The notes below the pieces were generated by a model that searched no databases, was not told the origin of the DNA, and saw nothing but the letters and a program-made list of their open reading frames with translations. A stretch of 8,797 bases of DNA from CBEUVQ01 sp965546615 (GTDB lineage Bacteria; Bacillota; Desulfotomaculia; Desulfotomaculales; Desulfohalotomaculaceae), in the NCBI GenBank assembly GCA_965546615.1, contig CBEUVQ010000055.1, positions 1 through 8,797 of the forward strand. Direction: 5' to 3'. This document shows, one piece after another, positions 1-5,507 of the stretch. Positions within the stretch are counted from its first letter, which is position 1. The number at the start of each line of letters is the position of its first letter. A program made the position numbers and the translations under genes.

Positions 1-362
1 CCTGATGCAGATGTAATGCGCGGCTTAATATCCCGCACTCCTTCAATTTGATAAGCTGCTTTTTTCACCAGTTCCTCGATTGCCGATAGCGTAATGCGCA
101 CTTGACCCAAAGTGAATTCATGTACCACCGATCGCCTTTCACCCGCTGACCGCAGCGCAACAAATAATAGGCGCAAACCGGCCAAAATCAGCAGTGCTGC
201 TGCCGTCCACAGCACTGTGCTGCCCTCGGGATCAGCCGGGGCATCCAGCAAAATGTCCAACGGCTTAAGCCACCAACCGGAAAGAACAGGGATGGCTATC
301 AGCAGTAAAATTGTTACAATCAACGAATAAACAGCTAATAAACCGCGGTCAAAAAAACTCAC
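1..362 (-). CDS. amaP: AmaP, Asp23 membrane anchor protein (3' end cut by window edge)
   Basis: Partial: 120 codons are visible and the C-terminus lies outside the window. I see two hydrophobic segments, about residues 8-27 (LLAVYSLIVTILLLIAIPVL) and 50-69, which would form a membrane hairpin. After a basic stretch comes an Asp23-like segment from about residue 83, with FTLGQVRITLSAIEELV, KKAAYQIEGV and IKPRI. In the AmaP family this layout anchors Asp23/Gls24 proteins at the cytoplasmic membrane, and the gene follows asp23 here, which supports the call. The start is the GTG at 362, preceded by GGAGG with 8 nt spacing. Another in-frame GTG three codons upstream (371) lies inside the Shine-Dalgarno itself and is unlikely to be used. 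The 113-nt gap to asp23 carries a hairpin. The family is usually near 180 residues, so about a third is probably missing. Confidence 0.82.
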   Translation of the reverse strand, partial: MSFFDRGLLAVYSLIVTILLLIAIPVLSGWWLKPLDILLDAPADPEGSTVLWTAAALLILAGLRLLFVALRSAGERRSVVHEFTLGQVRITLSAIEELVKKAAYQIEGVRDIKPRITSAS

Positions 363-368
363 CGACGG

Positions 369-375
369 CACCTCC
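369..375 (-). promoter_or_regulatory. Shine-Dalgarno of amaP that decides its start
   Basis: GGAGGTG on the minus strand. Its last three bases form an in-frame GTG (371), but a second GTG at 362 has the proper 8-nt distance from GGAGG, so the downstream one is taken as the start. Confidence 0.7.
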
Positions 376-411
376 AAGAATTTAATAATAAATCCAACGC
401 CAAACAAGAAT

Positions 412-440
412 AGAAGTGGGTTAAACAATGCCCCACTTCT
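412..440 (-). repeat. Inverted repeat (9-bp stem) between asp23 and amaP; possible attenuator or weak terminator
   Basis: The perfect 9-bp arms are AGAAGTGGG and CCCACTTCT, with an 11-nt loop. Read on the minus strand, the stem is followed by ATTCTTGTTTGG, which is only moderately U-rich. A fully efficient intrinsic terminator therefore looks unlikely. The hairpin could lower amaP expression relative to asp23 or stabilise the 3' end of the asp23 message. The rest of the 363-475 gap shows no convincing promoter. Confidence 0.45.
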
Positions 441-475
441 TGTTGTCCTGTGATTATGTCGGTTACCGCAGCAGC

Positions 476-877
476 TTATCTGACGCGGGTAACTTCTTCA
501 TCACGTTCTTCAGTTGGAAAAGCCACACCTTGCACATGGATATTCACTTCAACCACTGACAGCCCGGTCATTCCTTCAATTGCTTGCTTTACATTGGTTT
601 GGATATTGGCCGCTACATCCGGAATGCGAACCCCAAACTCAACAATAACAAATAAATCCACTGCCGCTTCTTTTTCGCCTACTTCTACTTTTACCCCTTT
701 GGAAAGGTTTTTTCGGCCGAGCATTTCAGCAATGCCGCCGCCGATTCCGCCGCTCATTCCCGCAACGCCGGGCACTTCTGTCGCAGCCAGACCGGCAATT
801 ATACCGACAACGTCATCCGCAATGCGAATTGACCCCAGGGAAGTGCGATCATAAACATAAATATCCTTTTTTTCCAA
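476..877 (-). CDS. asp23: Asp23/Gls24 family envelope stress response protein
   Basis: The protein has 133 residues, the usual family size. It shows the family pattern throughout: GSIRIADDVVGIIAGLAATE and PGVAGMSGGIGGGI near residues 15-50, GRKNLSKGVKVEVGE at 54-68, VDLFVIVEFGVRIPDVAANI at 73-92, and MTGLSVVEVNIHVQGV at 103-118. No signal peptide or membrane segment is visible, as expected for a cytoplasmic protein tethered by AmaP, whose gene follows. In staphylococci Asp23 is an abundant membrane-associated protein linked to alkaline and cell-envelope stress; the role in spore-forming clostridia is less clear. The start is a TTG at 877, chosen because GGAGG lies 9 nt upstream and the reading begins at the expected MEKKDIYVYD. 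It lies 68 nt after accC and probably has its own promoter as well as read-through. Confidence 0.92.
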   Translation of the reverse strand: MEKKDIYVYDRTSLGSIRIADDVVGIIAGLAATEVPGVAGMSGGIGGGIAEMLGRKNLSKGVKVEVGEKEAAVDLFVIVEFGVRIPDVAANIQTNVKQAIEGMTGLSVVEVNIHVQGVAFPTEERDEEVTRVR

Positions 878-925
878 GGCTGCTTACCTCCATACAAATA
901 TTATCAGTTAGCATACGGTAGTTTG

Positions 926-954
926 ATTATACCAAACAATACCAATTACCGCAA
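926..954 (-). promoter_or_regulatory. Predicted sigma-A type promoter for asp23-amaP
   Basis: On the minus strand there is TTGCGG (949-954), a 17-nt spacer, and a perfect TATAAT (926-931). The predicted transcription start is about 919, roughly 40 nt before the TTG start of asp23. The -35 box overlaps the last codons of accC. It suggests asp23 and amaP can be transcribed independently of the carboxylase genes. Confidence 0.55.
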
Positions 955-2310
955 CTTCAGATCTTCTTCAGGTAAAATTCGGCGCTGAATGAAGTTGGTG
1001 TATACCTCACCCCGGCGATAAAAGGCATTTGACAAAATCCTTTGATGAAACGGTATCGTAGTGGGAACGCCTTCAATGATCAATTCACTTAACGCCCGTT
1101 CCATGCGGGTTATTGCTTTCTCCCGGTCGGTGTCCCAAACAATTAATTTGCCAATCATAGAGTCATAAAAAGGAGGTACGCTGTAACCTTGATAAACAGC
1201 ACTGTCTAACCTTACCCCCGGGCCGCCCGGCGGGAAAAAGGCAGTAATCGTTCCCGGGCAGGGCATAAAGTTTTTGGCCGGATCTTCAGCGTTGATGCGG
1301 CACTCTATCGCCCATCCGCGGATTTTAATATCACTCTGCTGATAACCCAGCGGCTCGCCGGCAGCAATACGAATTTGCTCCTTGATTAAATCTATTCCGG
1401 TGACCATTTCTGTTACCGGGTGTTCCACCTGAATGCGGGTGTTCATTTCAATAAAGTAAAACTTGTTGTGCTTGTCCAGCAGAAATTCCACTGTTCCGGC
1501 GTTGTAATATCCCACCGCCTGCGCCGCTTTAACAGCCGCTTCTCCCATTCTCCGGCGCAAAGAGGGGGTTAATGCTGCAGAAGGAGCTTCTTCCAGCATT
1601 TTTTGGTTGCGCCGCTGAATAGAGCAGTCACGCTCACCTAAGTTGACAATATTACCGTGTTTATCTGCTAAAATTTGAAACTCTATATGACGGGGCTGTT
1701 CGATGTATTTTTCGATATACACACCGTTATCACCGAAAGCGGCCTGTGCTTCTGCTTGAGCCGCTGCAATAGAACGGGTTAAATCATCGCGGTTATGAGC
1801 AACCCGCATGCCTCGCCCGCCACCGCCGGCGGATGCCTTAATCAGCACCGGGTAACCAATTTGCTCCGCTATTTGCTCTGCCTCGGCAGCATCGCGAACG
1901 ACACTTTCCGAACCCGGCACCACCGGCACGCCCGCTTCAATCATTGTTTGGCGGGCCAGTGCTTTATTACCCATTTTTTCAATAGCTTCCAGCGACGGGC
2001 CGATAAAAGTAATACCACAGCTCTCGCAAACATCGGCAAAGTTTAAATTCTCTGCTAAAAAGCCGTAGCCGGGATGAATTGCTTCTACCCCGGACAGTTC
2101 GGCAACACTGATTATGTTGGCGATATTTAGGTAGCTTTTATCTGAAGTTGCCGGTCCAATGCAGTAGGCCTCATCTGCCAAGCGCACCGGCATGCTGTCA
2201 CGATCCGCTTCGGAATAAACAATCACGGTGCGGATACCCATTTCCCGGCAGGCGCGTATAACTCTTAATGCAATTTCGCCCCGGTTTGCAATTAGTATTT
2301 TTCTAAACAT
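946..2310 (-). CDS. accC: Biotin carboxylase subunit (AccC)
   Basis: This enzyme carboxylates the biotin of a carrier protein using ATP and bicarbonate, and supplies acetyl-CoA carboxylase or a related biotin enzyme. At 454 residues it is close to E. coli AccC (about 450) and shorter than many stand-alone PycA subunits. The N-terminal domain opens with FRKILIANRGEIALRVIRAC. In the ATP-grasp domain I see K116, the glycine-rich loop KASAGGGGRGM at 158-168, H208, the QKMLEEAPS stretch at 236-244, E275 and E288, with MNTRIQVEHP at 289-298 containing R292 and E296. R338 lies in ECRINAEDP. These match the known ATP- and biotin-binding residues, so it should be active. The ATG is preceded by AAGGAGG at a short 4-nt spacing. 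It begins 13 nt after the carboxyltransferase-AccB gene, so the two are surely cotranscribed. No accA or accD is visible in the window. Confidence 0.96.
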   Translation of the reverse strand: MFRKILIANRGEIALRVIRACREMGIRTVIVYSEADRDSMPVRLADEAYCIGPATSDKSYLNIANIISVAELSGVEAIHPGYGFLAENLNFADVCESCGITFIGPSLEAIEKMGNKALARQTMIEAGVPVVPGSESVVRDAAEAEQIAEQIGYPVLIKASAGGGGRGMRVAHNRDDLTRSIAAAQAEAQAAFGDNGVYIEKYIEQPRHIEFQILADKHGNIVNLGERDCSIQRRNQKMLEEAPSAALTPSLRRRMGEAAVKAAQAVGYYNAGTVEFLLDKHNKFYFIEMNTRIQVEHPVTEMVTGIDLIKEQIRIAAGEPLGYQQSDIKIRGWAIECRINAEDPAKNFMPCPGTITAFFPPGGPGVRLDSAVYQGYSVPPFYDSMIGKLIVWDTDREKAITRMERALSELIIEGVPTTIPFHQRILSNAFYRRGEVYTNFIQRRILPEEDLKLR

Positions 2311-2323
2311 TGTGCCTCCTTGA

Positions 2324-2782
2324 TTACTTCTTAATCAAAAACAGCGGTTGGCCATACTCTACCGGTTGGCCGTTTTCCACCAAAATGTCGACTACTTGAC
2401 CGGATATTTCTGCTTCAATTTCATTCATTAATTTCATAGCTTCAATAATGCAGAGCACTTGACCGGTCTCTACCTGCTGTCCCACCTCAACAAAGGGGTC
2501 AGCATCAGGAGCCGGCGCGCGATAAAACGTACCCACCATCGGCGCGGTAACAGTTTCCACATTTTCCGGAATTGCCTGCTCGGCTGCTGCCTGTTCGACA
2601 GCGGGCACAGCAGCTGCCGCCGGTGCCGCTGCTGCATCGGTTACTTCCGGCTTGGTGACGGTAATTTCACGATTAGCACCTTTTTTAATAGCTACTTTCA
2701 TTCCGTCACTTTCTAACGAAATTTCCGCTATATCAGTTTCATTTAATACCTTAATTAATTCCTTTAACTCTTTCAAATTCAC
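2324..2782 (-). CDS. accB: Possible free AccB (biotin carboxyl carrier protein) from an internal in-frame start
   Basis: Inside the fusion gene, codon 481 is GTG, preceded by a perfect AAGGAGG with 8 nt spacing. Initiation there would give a 152-residue protein starting MNLKELKELIKVLNETD, which looks like a normal AccB N-terminus. Its length is close to E. coli AccB (156). The biotinyl lysine would be K117 in EAMKLMNEIEAE, with the thumb APAPDADP ahead of it. A free carrier is what heteromeric acetyl-CoA carboxylase needs, and accC follows 13 nt after the stop. The Shine-Dalgarno and start are seen directly; use of this start is inferred. Alternatively the signal is a remnant of a recent gene fusion, or the real genome has two separate genes and a homopolymer error merged them here. 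Confidence 0.55.
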   Translation of the reverse strand: MNLKELKELIKVLNETDIAEISLESDGMKVAIKKGANREITVTKPEVTDAAAAPAAAAVPAVEQAAAEQAIPENVETVTAPMVGTFYRAPAPDADPFVEVGQQVETGQVLCIIEAMKLMNEIEAEISGQVVDILVENGQPVEYGQPLFLIKK

Positions 2783-4222
2783 TTTTTTTGCCTCCTTGGG
2801 GCTCTCGGCACCCCCGACCTTTATTTCTTTGCCGTTCTTTTTCATGATTTTAGCCACTTCCGCCTGTGCCTTATCAGCAAGCTCTCCTCTTGCTCTCGCT
2901 TGGAAAAAGCGGCGTGCAATCTGCGGAAAAATAGCGTAAGAAATAACATCTTCTTCAGAAGCTGCCAAATCTTTAACTTCTTCTCTAAGTTTATCCAATT
3001 TTGGCTCCAGCAAGTCAGCCGGGCGGCATCTGATCATTTCTTTATCTCCCAGCACTTTACGGGAAATTGCCGGATCTATCGGTGCCGGCGGTTCGCCATA
3101 GAGCCCTTGAACATAGGCGCGCACTTCACCGGGAATTAACTTATAGCGCTGACCGGTTAACACATTTAACACCGCTTGGGTACCGACAATTTGGCTGGTT
3201 GGTGTCACCAGCGGCGGGTAACCCAATTCTTCACGTACTTTCGGAATTTCCTGCAGCACTTCATTTAAACGGTGCAGCGCCTTTTGTTCTTCCAACTGAC
3301 TGACCAAGTTGGTAATCATGCCGCCGGGCACTTGGTGTTCAAATACCCGCATATCATTAATGCGCGTTACCCCACGCTCATAGCCAAGGCTTTTTCGCAG
3401 ATTCTCAAAATAGTCTGCTGCTTCAAACAATGTTTTTAAAGACAAACCGCTGTCGTACGGTGTCGCTTTTAAGGCGCGAACCACAGTTTCAACAGGTGGC
3501 TGAGAAGCACCAAAAGCCAGCGGTACTGACGCGGTGTCAATCACATCCACACCTGCTTCAATAGCTTTTAAATAAGTACCTACTGCCATGCCGCCGATGT
3601 AGTGACAGTGCAGCTGCACCGGCAGACCGATTTTCTCTTTAAACAGCTTTACCAACTCATACGCCTTATATGGTGCAAGTAAGCCGGCCATATCCTTAAT
3701 ACAAATGGAATCTGCACCCAGCTCGGCCAACTGCTCAGCGGTCTGCAGGTAGTGCTCGGTAGTATGTACCGGGCTTACGGTATAGCTCACTGTAGCCTGG
3801 GCATGACCGCCTGCCGCCTTAGTGGCTTTAATCGCTTTTTCCATGTTGCGAACGTCATTTAAGGCGTCAAAAATGCGAATAATATCTATGCCGTTTTCTA
3901 CCGATTTATGGACAAATGCTTCTACAATATCATCGGGGTAATGGGTGTAACCAACCAACGATTGTCCCCTCAAAAGCATCTGTAACGGGGTGGTCTTTAC
4001 AACCTTTCTGATGGCTCGCAGTCTTTCCCATGGGTCTTCATACAAGTAACGCAAGCAAACATCAAAGGTAGCTCCGCCCCAAACCTCCATGGAATGATAG
4101 CCCATTTGATCTAACTTCTCTGCAATCGGCAGCATATCCTGCGTGCGCATACGAGTGGCCCACAAACTTTGATGGCCGTCACGCAGAGTTGTATCGGTAA
4201 TTTTAATACGTTTATGTTTCAT
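2324..4222 (-). CDS. oadA: OadA/PycB-type carboxyltransferase fused to a complete AccB-type biotin carrier
   Basis: The protein has 632 residues. Residues 1 to about 270 are a pyruvate/oxaloacetate carboxyltransferase barrel: TDTTLRDGHQS (9-19; metal ligand D15), MEVWGGATFDVCLR (45-58), RIFDALND (R116), SICIKDMAG (K176, the expected carboxylated lysine), and HCH (H205, H207). A conserved PYC/OADA helical domain follows to about 460 (PGGMITNLVSQLEEQKAL, GYPPLVTPTSQIVGTQAV). Residues 481-632 are a whole AccB: NLKELKELIKVL N-terminus, Ala/Pro linker, APMVGTFYRAPAPDADPF with the AccB thumb, and IIEAMKLMNEIEAE with biotinyl K597. Ordinary OadA/PycB proteins end in a short thumbless biotinyl domain. 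With AccC it could make a pyruvate carboxylase or oxaloacetate decarboxylase-type enzyme; the acceptor is inferred. No OadB-like sodium-pump subunit is present. The ATG at 4222 follows AAGGGGGA at 8 nt; an in-frame TTG at 4249 would lie upstream of the predicted transcript start. Confidence 0.88.
   Translation of the reverse strand: MKHKRIKITDTTLRDGHQSLWATRMRTQDMLPIAEKLDQMGYHSMEVWGGATFDVCLRYLYEDPWERLRAIRKVVKTTPLQMLLRGQSLVGYTHYPDDIVEAFVHKSVENGIDIIRIFDALNDVRNMEKAIKATKAAGGHAQATVSYTVSPVHTTEHYLQTAEQLAELGADSICIKDMAGLLAPYKAYELVKLFKEKIGLPVQLHCHYIGGMAVGTYLKAIEAGVDVIDTASVPLAFGASQPPVETVVRALKATPYDSGLSLKTLFEAADYFENLRKSLGYERGVTRINDMRVFEHQVPGGMITNLVSQLEEQKALHRLNEVLQEIPKVREELGYPPLVTPTSQIVGTQAVLNVLTGQRYKLIPGEVRAYVQGLYGEPPAPIDPAISRKVLGDKEMIRCRPADLLEPKLDKLREEVKDLAASEEDVISYAIFPQIARRFFQARARGELADKAQAEVAKIMKKNGKEIKVGGAESPKEAKKVNLKELKELIKVLNETDIAEISLESDGMKVAIKKGANREITVTKPEVTDAAAAPAAAAVPAVEQAAAEQAIPENVETVTAPMVGTFYRAPAPDADPFVEVGQQVETGQVLCIIEAMKLMNEIEAEISGQVVDILVENGQPVEYGQPLFLIKK
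2783..2789 (-). other. A7 homopolymer and possible slippery site at the carboxyltransferase/AccB junction
   Basis: On the minus strand the junction reads GCA AAA AAA GTG in the fusion frame, so A AAA AAA is in register for a -1 slip, with AAGGAGG just upstream. A -1 shift would add ten codons and stop at TAA. A +1 shift, or loss of one A, gives AAG TGA, which ends the carboxyltransferase at a TGA overlapping the GTG start of AccB. That the run is there is certain; slippage is only a possibility. The Shine-Dalgarno lies closer than the 10-14 nt usual for -1 stimulation. Confidence 0.4.
2791..2797 (-). promoter_or_regulatory. Internal Shine-Dalgarno for AccB
   Basis: AAGGAGG on the minus strand, encoding part of the PKEA stretch of the linker (residues 475-478), lies 8 nt before the in-frame GTG at 2782. 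It is a better match to the anti-Shine-Dalgarno than the site of the full-length gene (AAGGGGGA). Confidence 0.65.
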
Positions 4223-4251
4223 TTCAACCGTCCCCCTTACAAGACACAACT

Positions 4252-4280
4252 ATTATAGTATAACCAATATTAATTGGGAA
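4252..4280 (-). promoter_or_regulatory. Predicted sigma-A type promoter for the carboxyltransferase-accC operon
   Basis: On the minus strand there is TTCCCA (4275-4280), a 17-nt spacer, and a perfect TATAAT (4252-4257). The predicted transcription start is near 4245, about 23 nt before the ATG at 4222 and just before AAGGGGGA. It separates vegetative carboxylase expression from the sporulation operon upstream. I see no strong intrinsic terminator in the 4223-4311 gap, so read-through from spoIIIAH is possible. Confidence 0.6.
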
Positions 4281-4292
4281 CAGTTTCACTGT
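4280..4292. repeat. Short palindrome abutting the -35 box (possible operator)
   Basis: ACAGT TTC ACTGT is a perfect 5-bp dyad with a 3-nt centre. It overlaps the outer base of the predicted -35 element at 4275-4280. Position and symmetry would suit a repressor or activator site, but a 5-bp dyad can arise by chance and I do not recognise it as a known BirA, FapR or FadR operator. Confidence 0.25.
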
Positions 4293-4311
4293 AAGTATAC
4301 ATAATATTTAA

Positions 4312-4866
4312 TTAATTTCTGGGAATAATTACTATATCGCTGAGCATTATGCCGGTATTTCGGCTGACAATTTCCGCAATGCGGGCAGCCTGCGTCTCGT
4401 TTAGTTCTTCAGCCTGCACCACCACTGTAGCCCCTTTTTCTTTAATAAGCACCACTGCATCTTTAAATCCTTTGGCGCGGATTAAGTTTTCCACTTCCAT
4501 TTCTTTGCCAATATTGTGAGTAATGGTGTATAAGTCCTCCTGCGATTTTTTTCGAGTTTCGGCATCGGCATTGGGGTCGTTGATAATTTCACGCAGCAGC
4601 TCTACCTGCTGCCCCCTGGTGCGCTCGCGTTCCAAACGATATTCAATAAAGAAATTCTCTTTTTTCGTTTCTGATTCAGCTTGATTGTTCACCGCTTGAT
4701 TTTCCGCAGCGTTATCTTCCGGCTGTTTTTCGGTAATAGTGGCAGAAGTTGTTTCGATAGTTTTTTTATCGCCTACTCCGTTATAGCCAATGACAATCAG
4801 CGCCAACCCAATGATAAAAAGTGCCGCCAAAAACATTCCGCGCTGTGGAACAATTATTTTCACCAT
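4312..4866 (-). CDS. spoIIIAH: SpoIIIAH, SpoIIQ-interacting channel component
   Basis: The protein has 184 residues. There is one N-terminal membrane segment, about residues 11-27 (MFLAALFIIGLALIVIG), then a low-complexity Asn/Glu/Gln linker to about 70. The conserved C-terminal region is about 72-184, with FFIEYRLERERTRGQQVELL, NDPNADAETRKKSQEDL, NLIRAKGFKDAVVLI and the final SRNTGIMLSDIVIIP. This is the SpoIIIAH ring-building (EscJ/PrgK-like) domain, which in Bacillus pairs with the LytM-like domain of SpoIIQ across the space between mother cell and forespore membranes. The ATG at 4866 follows GGGAG at 6 nt. It is the last gene of the spoIIIA operon, 24 nt after spoIIIAG, and an 89-nt gap with a promoter follows it. 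Confidence 0.95.
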   Translation of the reverse strand: MVKIIVPQRGMFLAALFIIGLALIVIGYNGVGDKKTIETTSATITEKQPEDNAAENQAVNNQAESETKKENFFIEYRLERERTRGQQVELLREIINDPNADAETRKKSQEDLYTITHNIGKEMEVENLIRAKGFKDAVVLIKEKGATVVVQAEELNETQAARIAEIVSRNTGIMLSDIVIIPRN

Positions 4867-4890
4867 TATTCACTCCCTACATCTTGATTA

Positions 4891-5496
4891 TTACTGCTTA
4901 GAAAGCACCAAAATTTTTTGAGGTTCCACCCCCAGGCCCACCTGCACCGCTCGAAAAAGTTCCGCTTTAATCTCGGGGGTACCGGCTCCTTCAGCCACTA
5001 CCAGCACACCTGATACCTCAGGTGCGGTTTCCTGCTGCAGCACCGGTATTTCAGTGCCGTCTTTACCACGAATAAGTACCAACTGCCCGGTATCTGTGTC
5101 TTCCGTTAATACCCTGGTGCCTCCTGCTTGGTCTTTTTCCTGCGTGGTTTTAGTACCGGTAGAAGTATTAATGGCGTATTCTGAACGGGATGAGCTTTTT
5201 AAACGCACCGTCACTTCCACCTGCCCCGCTCCCTCGACTTGTTCCAACATCTCTTTTAATTTATTGGCTAAATACTGTTCCTCTTTGGCCATACTTGGTT
5301 GAGCAGACTGAATATCAGCAGTTTGCTCAACGCTATCCTGCGGTGCCGCCGGCAGCGGGGCAGCCGGTTTTTCTGCTACATCTAAGGGATTGCCGTCAAT
5401 TATTAAAAACAGTCCGATGAGCAGCGCAAAGATAACAGCGGGCCATTTTATTTTATCTTTTTCCCAATTCTTAAAAATATCTTTAAACAAATCCAT
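4891..5496 (-). CDS. spoIIIAG: SpoIIIAG, ring-forming component of the SpoIIIA channel
   Basis: The protein has 201 residues. A membrane segment at about 17-33 (KWPAVIFALLIGLFLII) is followed by a Pro/Ala/Gln linker. The ring-building fold appears in two parts: YLANKLKEMLEQVEGAGQVE with TVRLKSS at about 75-103, and a second half at about 157-199 (APEVSGVLVVAEGAGTPEIK, AVQVGLGVEPQKILVL). Between them lies the SpoIIIAG-specific insertion (EYAIN through GTEIPVLQQE), which in Bacillus forms an extra beta-structured collar on the large oligomeric ring. The ATG at 5496 has GGAGG only 2 nt upstream, unusually close. No better in-frame start is visible nearby, so initiation may depend on coupling to spoIIIAF, which ends 11 nt upstream. 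Confidence 0.95.
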   Translation of the reverse strand: MDLFKDIFKNWEKDKIKWPAVIFALLIGLFLIIDGNPLDVAEKPAAPLPAAPQDSVEQTADIQSAQPSMAKEEQYLANKLKEMLEQVEGAGQVEVTVRLKSSSRSEYAINTSTGTKTTQEKDQAGGTRVLTEDTDTGQLVLIRGKDGTEIPVLQQETAPEVSGVLVVAEGAGTPEIKAELFRAVQVGLGVEPQKILVLSKQ

Positions 5497-5507
5497 TACC
5501 TCCCAAC

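Noticed and set aside
412..440. Calling the asp23/amaP hairpin a true intrinsic terminator
   Set aside because: The following U-run is interrupted (ATTCTTGTTTGG), and the downstream amaP has no obvious promoter of its own, so full termination would silence it.
450..854. A 134-codon open frame on the plus strand
   Set aside because: It is antisense to asp23, has low-complexity Thr/Ser/Pro content typical of shadow frames, and resembles no family I know. The minus-strand frame is a clear Asp23 protein.
1168..1180. A strong AAGGAGGT sequence on the plus strand within accC
   Set aside because: It is antisense to the gene and is not followed by a start codon and credible reading frame.
2324..4222. 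Sodium-pumping oxaloacetate decarboxylase
   Set aside because: No OadB or OadG-like membrane subunit is in the operon, and the adjacent accC points to an ATP-driven biotin carboxylation instead. A soluble decarboxylase activity cannot be excluded.
4223..4249. A longer start for the carboxyltransferase at an in-frame TTG at 4249 (nine extra residues, MCLVRGTVE)
   Set aside because: It would lie upstream of the transcript start predicted from TATAAT at 4252-4257 and lacks a Shine-Dalgarno. The ATG at 4222 has AAGGGGGA at 8 nt and leads directly into the conserved carboxyltransferase sequence.
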